Positions 35,643-43,835 of a DNA stretch of 64,000 bases are shown in pieces. Source of the stretch: Microbacterium sp. EST19A. GTDB taxonomy: Bacteria > Actinomycetota > Actinomycetes > Actinomycetales > Microbacteriaceae. Below the pieces are notes generated by a model. It was given only the letters and a program-made list of their open reading frames with translations, searched no databases and was not told the origin of the DNA. Where the stretch lies: the NCBI RefSeq assembly GCF_019969685.1, contig NZ_JAHXYZ010000001.1:558001-622000 (forward strand). Direction: 5' to 3'. Within the stretch, counting starts at the first letter, position 1. Each line of letters opens with the position of its first letter. The position numbers and the translations under genes were made by a program.

Positions 35643-35730
35643 ATGAATACCAAACGTCATTCGGTATTCATCGGATATCGTGACAGATGGGCCGCGGAGC
35701 GCGCAAGTGATTCACGAACGTTGTTCGGTT
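35643..35730. promoter_or_regulatory. Two operator-like palindromes between MFS and TetR genes
   Basis: ATGAATACC (35643-35651) and GGTATTCAT (35663-35671) are perfect inverted arms flanking AAACGTCATTC. A second site, CGAAC-gtt-GTTCG (35715-35727), shares the core AACGTyrTTCGGT with the first. Both are probably bound by the neighbouring TetR protein, one near each gene. Confidence 0.6.
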
Positions 35731-35752
35731 TTTGTGATCGAGTCGTGACGGA

Positions 35753-35758
35753 TACCCT
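35753..35758 (+). promoter_or_regulatory. -10 box TACCCT, 6 nt before start codon
   Basis: TACCCT is followed by GGAGCC and then the TetR ATG at 35765. The same GGAGCC-ATGG context follows TACGGT upstream of the gene at 12003. This predicts a leaderless or near-leaderless transcript. Confidence 0.45.
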
Positions 35759-35764
35759 GGAGCC

Positions 35765-36334
35765 ATGGCGACTCGAGGGGCATACGCGAAGGGCGTCGCC
35801 AAGCGCGAGGAGATCCTCGCCGCAGCGCTGTCGGTCGTCGCCGAGCACGGGTACCGCAAGGCCTCGGTGCGCGAGATCGCGGATGCCGCCGGCCTCAGCC
35901 CCGCCGGCCTCCTGCATTACTTCGGCACCAAGGAGGAGCTCTTCGTCGCGATCCTGCGCGCGCGCGACGAGCGCGACGAGGAGGAGTACGCCGGCGAGGA
36001 CGTGATCGCCGCCTTCCTCGCGGTGACACGGCACAATGCCTCGGTCCCCGGTCTCGTGCAGCTGTACGCACAGCTCGCGGCCGAGGCCGGCGATCCCGAG
36101 CATCCGGCACACGACTACTTCCGCGCCCGCACGGCGCGCGTCGAGAGCTTCACCCTCGCCCAGGTCGCCGCCGATCAGCAGGCCGGACTGCTCCGCGACG
36201 ACCTCGACCCCGCCTGGATCGTGCGAACGATGCACGCCCTCGCCGACGGCCTCCAGTCCGCGTGGATGCTCGACCCGACACTCGACATGGCCGCCGAGAT
36301 CGAGCAGTTCCTCGTGCTGCTGCGCCCGGCCTGA
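35765..36334 (+). CDS. TetR-family regulator of the MFS/esterase/PAP2 operon
   Basis: A 189-residue TetR protein. The helix-turn-helix is YRKASVREIADAAGLSPAGLLHYFGTKEEL (about residues 31-60), and the C-terminal domain is of the BetI-like type. It is divergent from the MFS gene. Palindromic sites between them suggest it represses that operon and perhaps itself. It ends shortly before a 16-base tandem duplication and a long hairpin. Confidence 0.9.
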   Translation: MATRGAYAKGVAKREEILAAALSVVAEHGYRKASVREIADAAGLSPAGLLHYFGTKEELFVAILRARDERDEEEYAGEDVIAAFLAVTRHNASVPGLVQLYAQLAAEAGDPEHPAHDYFRARTARVESFTLAQVAADQQAGLLRDDLDPAWIVRTMHALADGLQSAWMLDPTLDMAAEIEQFLVLLRPA

Positions 36335-36337
36335 CCC

Positions 36338-36369
36338 GCCCGTTCCGGCATCCGCCCGTTCCGGCATCC
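36338..36369. repeat. Two 16-base tandem repeats
   Basis: GCCCGTTCCGGCATCC occurs twice in direct succession, starting just after the TetR stop codon. A third copy begins with GCCCGC but decays. Confidence 0.6.
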
Positions 36370-36388
36370 GCCCGCCCGGGGTACATCC

Positions 36389-36454
36389 GTCGGGACTTTT
36401 CACGAATGCCAGGCGGAATCGCCGTTTCCCCCGGCATCCGTGAAAAGTCCCGAC
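36389..36454. terminator. 66-base hairpin with 22-base arms between convergent genes
   Basis: The arms at 36389-36410 (beginning GTCGGGACTTTTCACG) and 36433-36454 (ending CGTGAAAAGTCCCGAC) pair over 22 positions with one mismatch, around a 22-base loop. It lies between the convergent TetR and methyltransferase genes, so a bidirectional terminator is the simplest reading. The stem is much longer than usual, so a palindromic repeat is possible. Confidence 0.6.
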
Positions 36455-36493
36455 AAGTGTCCCGGGGACCCGACGGATGCCGGGGCTGCGCGG

Positions 36494-37366
36494 CTAGTCG
36501 GTGAGGCGCGTGACCTCGGCGTGCGGCATCCGCTCGGTCATCACGCGGACGGCCTCGGGGTTGTCGTCGACGAGCACCGCATCGCGGCCGAGCGCCGACG
36601 CGACCGCCCCGGTCGTACCGCTGCCCGCGAAGAGGTCGAGCACGCGGTCGCCGGGGCGGCTGGATGCCGTCACGATGCGGCGGAGGACACCCTCGGGCTT
36701 CTGCGTCGGATACCCGGTCTTCTCGCGCCCGGTCGTCGGCACTATCGTGTGCCACCACACATCGGTGGGGAGCTTGCCCCGCGCCGCCTTCTCAGCCGTC
36801 ACCAGCCCTGGCGCCATGTACGGCTCGCGGTCGACCTCGTCGGAGTTGAAGACGTACTCCCGCGGGTTCTTCACGTACACGAGGATCGTGTCGTGCTTGG
36901 TCGGCCAACGGCGGCGCGACTTCGCGCCGTAGTCGTATGCCCAGATGAGTTCGTTGAGGAAGCAGTCGCGCCCGAACACCGCGTCGAGCATCACCTTCGC
37001 GTAGTGCGACTCGCGGTAGTCGAGATGCAGATACAGGGTGCCGTCGTCGGCGAGCAGCCGCCAGGCCTCCTCGAGCCGCGGCATGAGGAACGCGCCGTAG
37101 TCGTCGAAGCGGTCGTCGTAGGTGCGCAGCATCCCGCGCACCCGCTCGTACGCATGGCCGTGGAATCCGTGCCGGATCTCGGTCGCGGCATCCAGCTCTT
37201 CCTCGCCCGCGCGCCGCGCGGTGACGACCTGCCGCTCCTGCGTGCGGCCGGTGTTGAACGGCGGATCGAGATAGACGAGGGTGAAGGATGCCGCCGGCAG
37301 GGTCGCCGCGATGGCGAGGTTGTCGCCCTCGATGATCGTGACGGCGCCCGGAGAGGGGTCTGTCAC
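36494..37366 (-). CDS. Solitary beta-class DNA methyltransferase (N6-adenine/N4-cytosine)
   Basis: A 290-residue methyltransferase with motif order typical of the beta class: catalytic DPPF at residues 34-37 (VYLDPPFNTGR) comes before the S-adenosylmethionine motif DLFAGSGTTGA (Phe246). Between lie TLYLHLDYRESHYAKVMLD and KTGYPTQKPEGVLRRIV, both usual for the family. No restriction enzyme or specificity gene is nearby, so it is an orphan. The GTG start overlaps the lipoate-ligase stop (GTGA), an odd operon partner. Recognition sequence unknown. Confidence 0.9.
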   Translation of the reverse strand: MTDPSPGAVTIIEGDNLAIAATLPAASFTLVYLDPPFNTGRTQERQVVTARRAGEEELDAATEIRHGFHGHAYERVRGMLRTYDDRFDDYGAFLMPRLEEAWRLLADDGTLYLHLDYRESHYAKVMLDAVFGRDCFLNELIWAYDYGAKSRRRWPTKHDTILVYVKNPREYVFNSDEVDREPYMAPGLVTAEKAARGKLPTDVWWHTIVPTTGREKTGYPTQKPEGVLRRIVTASSRPGDRVLDLFAGSGTTGAVASALGRDAVLVDDNPEAVRVMTERMPHAEVTRLTD

Positions 37367-38412
37367 GGCACCCGATGCAACCAGGCCTCGGTGGAGAACT
37401 TCGACTCCACGAGGGCTTCGGCGGCGGCGTACTCGTCCGGTGTGATCGTGCCGGTCTCGGCATCCGTCAGCGAGCGGAAGGTGTCCTTGAAGCGCTCGAT
37501 GATCTCGGCGCGGGCGAGTCCGGTCTGGCTGCGCAGGGGGTCGACGCGCTTCGCGGCCGACGTCGTGCCCTTGTCGCTGAGCTTCTCGCGGCCGATGCGC
37601 AGCACCTCGGTCATGGTCTGACCGTCGATGTCGTAGGAGAGCGTGGCGTGGTGCAGAACGCCGCCGTTCGCGAGACGCTTCTGCGCGGCGCCGCCGATCT
37701 TGCCGGTCGGGCTCGCGATGTCGTTGAGCGGCTGGTAGACGGCGTCGACGCCGACCGACCGCAGCGCCTGCAGCACCCAGTCGTCGAGGAACGCGTACGA
37801 GTCGGCGAACGTCATGCCCGCGACGAGGGATGCCGGCACATACAGCGAGTACGTGATGATCTGGCCCGCGGCCATGAGCATCGCCCCGCCGCCGGAGATG
37901 CGGCGCACGACGTCGAAGCCGTGCCGGGCCGCGCCCTCGGGGTCGACCTCGTTGCGATACGACTGGAACGACCCGATGACGACGGCGGACTCGTCCCACT
38001 CCCAGATGCGCAGGGTGGGGCGACGACGCCCTTCGCCGACGCGCGCCGTGAGCACCTCGTCGAGGGCGAGGTTCATGCGCGGCGAGACGGCCTTGTCGTG
38101 CACGATCTCCCAGTCGAAGTCGCGCCAGCCGGGAGCCGTGACCAGGGCCCGGCGCACAGCGGTGCCGACGGCCTCCGGCGTGAACCCGAGCAGTTGCGCG
38201 CCGTCGGGCAGCGCTTTGCGGACGGCCGCGGCGATGACCGTCGCATCGGACTCCACGGGGAGACCGTTGACGGCGGCGTTGATGTCTTCGAGGGCCGTGT
38301 CGGGTTCGAGGAAGAAGTCACCGGCCAGACGGAAGCGGGCGATCCTGTCGTCTTCGACTTCGAGGTCGACGACGACGAGCTTTCCTCCTGGGACCTTGTA
38401 TTCTCCGTGCAC
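37363..38412 (-). CDS. Lipoate-protein ligase family protein, accessory domain first
   Basis: A 349-residue protein. Residues 1-85 (YKVPGGKLVVVDL, then FRLAGDFFLEP) match the small accessory domain that in E. coli LplA is at the C-terminus and in some archaea is a separate LplB protein. The catalytic LplA/BPL domain follows: RRISGGGAMLM, then NDIASPTGKIGGAAQKRL with the conserved Lys. It likely attaches lipoate or octanoate to E2 or GcvH proteins. The GTG start at 38412 sits 6 bases after TAAGCT (38424-38419, minus strand), so translation may be leaderless. It overlaps the methyltransferase gene. Confidence 0.85.
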   Translation of the reverse strand: MHGEYKVPGGKLVVVDLEVEDDRIARFRLAGDFFLEPDTALEDINAAVNGLPVESDATVIAAAVRKALPDGAQLLGFTPEAVGTAVRRALVTAPGWRDFDWEIVHDKAVSPRMNLALDEVLTARVGEGRRRPTLRIWEWDESAVVIGSFQSYRNEVDPEGAARHGFDVVRRISGGGAMLMAAGQIITYSLYVPASLVAGMTFADSYAFLDDWVLQALRSVGVDAVYQPLNDIASPTGKIGGAAQKRLANGGVLHHATLSYDIDGQTMTEVLRIGREKLSDKGTTSAAKRVDPLRSQTGLARAEIIERFKDTFRSLTDAETGTITPDEYAAAEALVESKFSTEAWLHRVP

Positions 38413-38450
38413 GGTTCCAGCTTAAGGCGCGCGGACCGCTCTGCGGCGGG

Positions 38451-39188
38451 TCAGCCGCCGAGCACGACCACGCGCTCACCGGCGCGGATGGGCGTCGAGT
38501 ACCGGTTGCCCGGGGGCGGCAGCGGGCAGACGAACTGATCCGAGAACGCGCACGGCGGCAGGTAGGCGCGGTTGAAGTCGATGACCGCCGAGCCGTCGGC
38601 GGCGGGCTCCTCGATCGGCAGGAACCGGAACCGGTACGTCTCGAGGCCGTTGGTCCCGTCGGCGAAGACGGCACGGAGAGCGCCGTCCGAGCCTCGCGTC
38701 ACGGTCAGCGTGTGCGGCGTGCCGGTGAGCTCGAAGTGCAGCCGGCCGGCGACAGGGGTCTCCCGCGCCGCGCCGTCGACCGCGGTGATGACGACCTGCT
38801 CCCCCGGTGTCTCCTCGAACCGGGCCGGCAGGCGCCACCGCTCGTCGGGCGCATAGGCGTCGATCGCGGTGAACCACTCGCGCTGCGGACGGGCCGGGTT
38901 CAGCACGCGCAGGGCGAGAGTGCCGTGCCGGTCGAACACGCGCAGCTCGCGTCGTCCGAGGCGGAAGCTCTGGGTGCCGCGCAGCGTGACCGTCGCGCCG
39001 GACTGCCCGAGCTCGCTGCCGCGGATGCCGCCGTCGCCGGTCAGGGCCCAGAGCCCGGGGATGCCGTCGACCGCGGCGGGCATCGTGATGAGCCAGTTCG
39101 TCGACTCGAGCGCCGAGGGTCCGTACTCCGAGCCCGCGAGCTGTTCCCGCGCCGCATGCCAATCGCGCCATTCGCTGACGAAGCTCAT
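38451..39188 (-). CDS. DUF1684 protein
   Basis: A 245-residue DUF1684 protein. The family's C-terminal signature is clear: VIDFNRAYLPPCAFSDQF, then CPLPPPGNRYSTPIRAGE. The N-terminal part starts EWRDWHAAREQLAG. Conserved in actinobacteria; no biochemical role that I know. ATG at 39188 is preceded by GAGAGGGCGG; a longer frame from 39278 looks non-coding at its beginning. It lies on the same strand as lplA and the hydrolase, with short gaps. Confidence 0.85.
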   Translation of the reverse strand: MSFVSEWRDWHAAREQLAGSEYGPSALESTNWLITMPAAVDGIPGLWALTGDGGIRGSELGQSGATVTLRGTQSFRLGRRELRVFDRHGTLALRVLNPARPQREWFTAIDAYAPDERWRLPARFEETPGEQVVITAVDGAARETPVAGRLHFELTGTPHTLTVTRGSDGALRAVFADGTNGLETYRFRFLPIEEPAADGSAVIDFNRAYLPPCAFSDQFVCPLPPPGNRYSTPIRAGERVVVLGG

Positions 39189-39323
39189 CCGACCGCCCTC
39201 TCGCGTTCCCGCGGAATCCTGGTCCGAATGTAGAGCGGTGCCGGAGGCGCGCGCCCGGATGACGTCACGCGCCTTCACGGTGCGTAACGTCGCGACTCCG
39301 AAGGGAATGCGGCGCGGTCGGCG

Positions 39324-40199
39324 CTATTCGCGCGACGGGATGCGCGTGTCGAGCCAGGCGAGGATGTCGGCGCGCACCTCGTCCTGCTGGAGCTCGTTGA
39401 GGATCTCGTGCCGCGCGTCGGGATAGACCAGCGTCGTGACATCCGCGAGGCCCGACCGCGACCGGTACTCGTCGGCGAGCTTGTGCACGCTGTGCGGGCC
39501 GCCGACCGGATCGTCGCGCCCGACGAGCAGCAGAATCGGGATGTCGTTCCCGTCGCGCGCGGAGCGCAGATCCTTCGCCGGTCGGCCGTAGAGCTTCGCC
39601 GCCTCGATCGGCCCGAAGAGCTTCAGCAGCGGCACGTCGGTGGTGAGCGGATCCTCGTCGAACGAGGCCCAGACGGCCGGGTCACGGCTGAGCCATTCGA
39701 GCCCCGTCGCCCCTTCCGTCTTCGCCCACCGTGCGTTCAGCGGCGCCGCGTTGAGCGTGCCCGGCGTCAGCAGCGCCGAGCCGGAGAGGATCACGGCGTC
39801 CCACGCCTCGGGGTGGTGGTTGACCAGCTTCTGCGCGAGGAACGAACCCCACGAGTGCCCGAACAGCACGAGGGGCAGATCGGGGTTCTCGTCGCGGATG
39901 ATGCCGGTCAGCTGCCAGATCGCGTCCTCGGCCGCGCGCAGGCCGCCCTTGCCCAGATGCCCCAGTCGCGCGGGTCCGTCGTGCTGGCGGATGCCGGTGC
40001 GGCCGTGGCCGCGGTGATCGTCGGCGTACACGATGAACCCGGCCTCCGTGAGGGCGGTCACGAGAGCGCCGTAGCGACCGGCGTGCTCGCCGACCCCGTG
40101 CAGCAGCTGCACGACTCCTCGTGGTGTCGAGGCGGTCGGATGGACGTCGTAGACGATGGCGATGCCATGGGCGTCGGTGAACTCGCGGGTATCCGTCAC
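39324..40199 (-). CDS. Monoacylglycerol-lipase-like alpha/beta hydrolase
   Basis: A 291-residue serine hydrolase. The oxyanion HGVGEHAGRY (about residues 34-43) and nucleophile LFGHSWGSFLA follow the monoacylglycerol lipase pattern (GxSxG). Candidate Asp is in LVGRDDPVGGP and His in PDARHEILNE. It probably releases fatty acid from monoacylglycerols or similar small esters in the cytoplasm. The GTG start at 40199 lies 6 bases after a TAGGCT box, with no ribosome-binding site, suggesting leaderless translation. Confidence 0.88.
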   Translation of the reverse strand: MTDTREFTDAHGIAIVYDVHPTASTPRGVVQLLHGVGEHAGRYGALVTALTEAGFIVYADDHRGHGRTGIRQHDGPARLGHLGKGGLRAAEDAIWQLTGIIRDENPDLPLVLFGHSWGSFLAQKLVNHHPEAWDAVILSGSALLTPGTLNAAPLNARWAKTEGATGLEWLSRDPAVWASFDEDPLTTDVPLLKLFGPIEAAKLYGRPAKDLRSARDGNDIPILLLVGRDDPVGGPHSVHKLADEYRSRSGLADVTTLVYPDARHEILNELQQDEVRADILAWLDTRIPSRE

Positions 40200-40205
40200 G
40201 GGGAG

Positions 40206-40211
40206 AGCCTA
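40206..40211 (-). promoter_or_regulatory. -10 box TAGGCT, 6 nt before a GTG start
   Basis: On the minus strand TAGGCT is followed by CTCCCC and the GTG at 40199. There is no purine-rich site in between, which favours leaderless translation of the hydrolase gene. Confidence 0.5.
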
Positions 40212-40232
40212 CCGACCGAGGGCTCCCGGAGG

Positions 40233-40997
40233 TTACCGTCCGAGGGCGGCGCAGACCGCGAGCGCGGTGTCGCGGTCGGTGACCTCGTATCCGCCGACGC
40301 CGTCGGAGGCCGATCCCATCCGCACCCCGCCGGTCGCCGTCACCGAGCGCTTCGCAGAGAAGTGGATCGCATCGACGCCGGTGGCCGCGAGCACCGGAGC
40401 ACTGGCCGCATCGACGCCGCTGCCGGCCATGACCTCGATCTGCCCCTCGGCCGCGGCGACAAGTGCACGCAGGGTGTCGATGCCGTCGATCGCGGCGGAT
40501 GCTCCGCCCGAGGTGAGCACGCGACGGAGTCCGAGCTCTCGGGCGGTGCGGAGGGTCGCGACCGGATCCGCCGTCATGTCGATGGCCCGGTGGAGGGTGA
40601 CGGATGCTCCGCGCGCGGCATCCCTCAGTCTCGCCATGGCGACGACGTCGAGACGTCCGTCCGCGTCGAGGGCGCCGATCACGACGCCGTCGGCCCCGGC
40701 GGCGATCGCCCGGCGCACGTCGCGCTCGGAGACCGCGAGCTCGTCGGCGTCGTAGTGGAACCCGCCGGCGCGCGGCCTGATCAGGACGTGCACCTCGGGA
40801 CCGGCGGTCTCCGTGCCCTTCCCCGCCGGGCTCTCCGCGGCGGCTTCGATCGCGAGTTCCAGTGTCGCGGGCGAGGGCGTCAGACCGCCCAGCGCGAGAG
40901 CACTCGCGAGCTCGACGCGCGCGGCTCCGACGTCGGCGGCGATGCGCACGCCCGCGGGGTCCTGAACGGCGATCTCGAGGGCGAGGGTCCGGGTCAT
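40233..40997 (-). CDS. cutC: CutC-family protein
   Basis: A 254-residue TIM-barrel protein of the CutC family. Features are EIAVQDPAGVRIAADVGAARVEL at the N-terminus, VHVLIRPRAGGFHYDADE in the middle, GVVIGALDADGRLD, and TLHRAIDMTADP, then RVLTSGGA. The family was named for copper homeostasis in E. coli, but a direct role in copper handling is disputed. The ATG at 40997 follows CAGAAT by 6 bases. It lies 23 bases after the PucR gene on the same strand. Confidence 0.9.
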   Translation of the reverse strand: MTRTLALEIAVQDPAGVRIAADVGAARVELASALALGGLTPSPATLELAIEAAAESPAGKGTETAGPEVHVLIRPRAGGFHYDADELAVSERDVRRAIAAGADGVVIGALDADGRLDVVAMARLRDAARGASVTLHRAIDMTADPVATLRTARELGLRRVLTSGGASAAIDGIDTLRALVAAAEGQIEVMAGSGVDAASAPVLAATGVDAIHFSAKRSVTATGGVRMGSASDGVGGYEVTDRDTALAVCAALGR

Positions 40998-41020
40998 CCG
41001 TCCATTCTGCCCGAGTGGCG

Positions 41021-42697
41021 TCATCGGGTCGGGAGCGTGCGGATCTCCAGCATCGCCGCGAACCGCGCATCCGGATCTTCGAGGTCCACGCCGCCCACCT
41101 CGGCGACCCGGCGCAGCCGGTAGCGGAAGGTGTTCGGGTGCACGAAGCACGCGGCGGCCGCAGCGGTGACGTCGCCGAACCGGTCGAGCCACGCGGCGAG
41201 GGTGTCGATCAGATGCGCGTCGTTGCGGGCGTCGTACTCGATGAGACGGGCGAGCACGCCGGAGGCGACGTCGCCGCGGGAGCTGCGCAGGTCCCGGAGA
41301 TCGAGCAGCAGCGAGGCGGTCTCGACATCGCCGATCCGGGCGACGCTGCGCCGACCGATGTCACCGCCCCGGGACAGGTCGTCGGCGCCCGGCCCGGACA
41401 CGCGTTCGAGCACGACCCGGAGGGCGCGCTGGGCCTCCGCGCGGGAGCGGGCGATCTCGGCGACGGTCGCGGCGGGGCGTCCGACGCCGATCACCGCGGG
41501 GATGCGGTCGCCGACGCGGTGCAGGAAGTCCTCGGCGAGGCCGACCGAGCGATCCTCGGCGGCCGCGTCGGCCACGGGGAGGATGCCGTAGACGGTGTCG
41601 CCGACCAGGGCCACCGCCGCCCCCTGCTGCACCGCGGAGAGGTGCAGAGCCAGTGCGTCGGTGAGGCGCTCGCGCTCCGCGATCGAGTCGTGCTCGGTGC
41701 CGTCGCCGCCGCGCGGTGCGAGGGCCGCGGCCGTGACCCAGACCCTCCGGCCGGACAGGCCGAGGCGATTGAGCGCATCCTGCGCGTCGGCGCCGCCGTT
41801 GACCCCGGCCCCGTTGACCGCGCGGCTGACGAGCTCGGCGCGCAGGCGGCGCTGGGCGTCGGCGCCGGCACGGATGCGCAGCAGATGCAGCGCGACCAGC
41901 TTCGTGGCGTCGCGCAGTGTCGCGGAGCGCTCCTCGGTGAGGGGACCGTCCATCGCGGCCCAGATCGAGCCGAGCACCTCGTCGCCGGCGCGCACGGCGA
42001 TCGCGACGCGCTGCGTCGACACGCCCTCGCCGAGCGCCACCGGGTCGACGAGCACCGGGGCGTCGTCGCGGTAGAGCGCCCGGAAGACGCCCATCTCGGT
42101 CAGCACACGGGAGTAGCGATCCGGCACCTGCCGGCCGATGATGGTCTCGACGCGCGAAGGATCGGCGCGCTCCTGCCCGCCCGAGAAGGCGAGAACCCTC
42201 GACGAGCGATCCTCGATCGTCACGGGGGCGTCGAGCAGCGCGGCGATCGCGTTGGCCACCGCGAACAGGTCGCCCGACGACACGCCGCCGAGCGACTCGG
42301 CCGGGGTCTGTCCGACGTCGTCCTCCGCGAGCAGCGAGCGCAGCAGCGCCGCCAGCTGCGTCCACGTCGCTCCGCGTGCGAGGTTGAGGATCGCGATCCC
42401 GGCCCGGTCGGCCGCGTCGCGCACCGCCTCCGGCAGCTCGGTCGAGGCGCGCACCACGACCGCGACGGCGTCACGGCTCCCGGCCTCGGTCACCAGTGCG
42501 GCGAGCGCATCGGCATCCTGCAGCGCCACCGCGAGCACGACCGCGTTCTGCGGATACACGGGTTCGTCCACAGGATCGTGGATCACGACCCCGCCGATCT
42601 GCTGGTCCACGTCGATGCGACCGTACGCGACTTCGAGCAGCGTCACACCGAGATCGTCGAAGACGCGTCCCCAGCTCGATCGCGACAGCGGGCTCAT
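41021..42697 (-). CDS. PucR/CdaR-type transcriptional regulator
   Basis: A 558-residue regulator. An N-terminal PucR sensory domain (residues about 1-120, with VDQQIGGVVIHDP) is followed by a GGDEF-like/GAF-like middle region. A C-terminal PucR helix-turn-helix (VTAAAAACFVHPNTFRYRLRRV) completes it. The family usually activates catabolism of purines, amino acids or sugar acids. It follows the racemase gene after 31 bases and also has its own box TAGGCT (42705-42710) 7 bases before its ATG. It is the only regulator in the peptide-salvage region and probably controls it. Confidence 0.88.
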   Translation of the reverse strand: MSPLSRSSWGRVFDDLGVTLLEVAYGRIDVDQQIGGVVIHDPVDEPVYPQNAVVLAVALQDADALAALVTEAGSRDAVAVVVRASTELPEAVRDAADRAGIAILNLARGATWTQLAALLRSLLAEDDVGQTPAESLGGVSSGDLFAVANAIAALLDAPVTIEDRSSRVLAFSGGQERADPSRVETIIGRQVPDRYSRVLTEMGVFRALYRDDAPVLVDPVALGEGVSTQRVAIAVRAGDEVLGSIWAAMDGPLTEERSATLRDATKLVALHLLRIRAGADAQRRLRAELVSRAVNGAGVNGGADAQDALNRLGLSGRRVWVTAAALAPRGGDGTEHDSIAERERLTDALALHLSAVQQGAAVALVGDTVYGILPVADAAAEDRSVGLAEDFLHRVGDRIPAVIGVGRPAATVAEIARSRAEAQRALRVVLERVSGPGADDLSRGGDIGRRSVARIGDVETASLLLDLRDLRSSRGDVASGVLARLIEYDARNDAHLIDTLAAWLDRFGDVTAAAAACFVHPNTFRYRLRRVAEVGGVDLEDPDARFAAMLEIRTLPTR

Positions 42698-42704
42698 ACC
42701 GGCG

Positions 42705-42710
42705 AGCCTA
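42705..42710 (-). promoter_or_regulatory. -10 box TAGGCT upstream of the PucR gene
   Basis: On the minus strand TAGGCT ends 7 bases before the PucR ATG at 42697. It lies in the 31-base gap after the racemase stop, so the regulator may be transcribed independently of the operon. The same gap contains a 13-base direct duplication (TGTCACATCGGCA at 42712 and 42727). Confidence 0.45.
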
Positions 42711-42728
42711 ATGTCACATCGGCACCTG

Positions 42729-43835
42729 TCACATCGGCAGCCATTCGGTCCAGGTCGTGAGCTCGTCGAGGATCTCGGGGACGGGCGCGACGCCGAGCCC
42801 AGGCCCCTGCGGCACCGCGAGGGCGCCGTCGCGCATCACGAACGGCTCGGTCAGGTCGACCTTGTAGAAGCGATCGCTGGCCGAGACGTCTCCGGGCAGC
42901 GTGAAGCCGGGGAGCGCGGCGAGCGCGACGTTGGCGGCGCGTCCGAGCCCTGACTCGACCATGCCGCCGCACCAGACGGGCACACCCTGCGCGACCGCGA
43001 GGTCGTGGATGCGACGGGCCTCCAGGTAGCCTCCGACGCGGCCCGGCTTGATGTTGATGACGCTCGTGGCGCCGAGACGGATCGCCGCCGCCGCGGTCTG
43101 CGCCGAGGTGATCGACTCATCGAGGCAGATCGGCGTGCGCAGCAGCTTCGCGAGGTCGGCGTGCCCTGTGATGTCCTCCTCCTCGAGCGGCTGTTCGATC
43201 AGCAGGAGTCCGAAGTCGTCGAGCCGGGCGAGGTGCTGCGCGTCGCGCAGCGTGTACGCGGTGTTCGCGTCGACCTGCAGCAGCACGTCGTCGCCGAACC
43301 GCTCGCGCACGGCGCGCACGACATCGACATCCCAGCCGGGTTCGATCTTCAGCTTGATGCGCACGTACCCCTCGGCGAGGTAGCCGTCGACGGCATCCAG
43401 CAGCCGCGGGATCTCGTCCATGATGCCGACCGACACCCCGCACGGGACGGTGTCGTGCACGGCGCCGAGCTCGCGCGCGAACGAGCGGCCCTCGATGCGG
43501 AGCTCGGCGTCGAGCACGGCCGTCTCGATCGCGGCCTTCGCCATCCGGTGCCCCTTGAACGGCTTCAGCACTTCGCCGATCATGTGCGCCCCGGCGAGTT
43601 CGACGCCGGTCAGCGCGGGGATGATGAAGCGGCGCAGCATGTCGACGGCGCCGTCGGTGTACTCGGGCGAGTAGCGCGGATCGGGCAGCGTCACGCACTC
43701 CCCCCACCCTTCGACACCGTCGACCACGGCGCGGACCAGCAGGATGTTCTTCTCCGTCTGCGTGCTGAACGATGTGCGGAACGGCGACACCAGCGGCATC
43801 GCCACCCGTCGCAGCTCGATCCCGTCGATTCTCAC
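42729..43835 (-). CDS. N-acylamino acid (N-succinylamino acid) racemase, enolase superfamily
   Basis: The 368-residue length and sequence match the NAAAR/o-succinylbenzoate synthase group. Catalytic positions fall where they do in the Amycolatopsis enzyme: Lys163 (in KLKIEPG), Asp189 (QVDANTAY), Glu214 (LIEQPL), Asp239 (CLDES) and Lys263 (INIKPGRVGG). The two lysines act as acid and base at the alpha-carbon, and the three acids bind Mg2+. No menaquinone genes are nearby, while an acyltransferase and a deacylase overlap the operon, so racemisation of N-succinyl (or N-acyl) amino acids is more likely than OSB synthesis. Confidence 0.9.
   Translation of the reverse strand: MRIDGIELRRVAMPLVSPFRTSFSTQTEKNILLVRAVVDGVEGWGECVTLPDPRYSPEYTDGAVDMLRRFIIPALTGVELAGAHMIGEVLKPFKGHRMAKAAIETAVLDAELRIEGRSFARELGAVHDTVPCGVSVGIMDEIPRLLDAVDGYLAEGYVRIKLKIEPGWDVDVVRAVRERFGDDVLLQVDANTAYTLRDAQHLARLDDFGLLLIEQPLEEEDITGHADLAKLLRTPICLDESITSAQTAAAAIRLGATSVINIKPGRVGGYLEARRIHDLAVAQGVPVWCGGMVESGLGRAANVALAALPGFTLPGDVSASDRFYKVDLTEPFVMRDGALAVPQGPGLGVAPVPEILDELTTWTEWLPM

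Noticed and set aside
42712..42739. 13-base direct duplication TGTCACATCGGCA at the end of the racemase gene
   Set aside because: It duplicates the last codons and stop region and looks like a simple replication slip; only two copies, with no clear function.
42729..43835. o-Succinylbenzoate synthase for menaquinone synthesis
   Set aside because: The same fold does both reactions, but no other men gene is nearby and the overlapping acyltransferase and deacylase point to amino acid racemisation.
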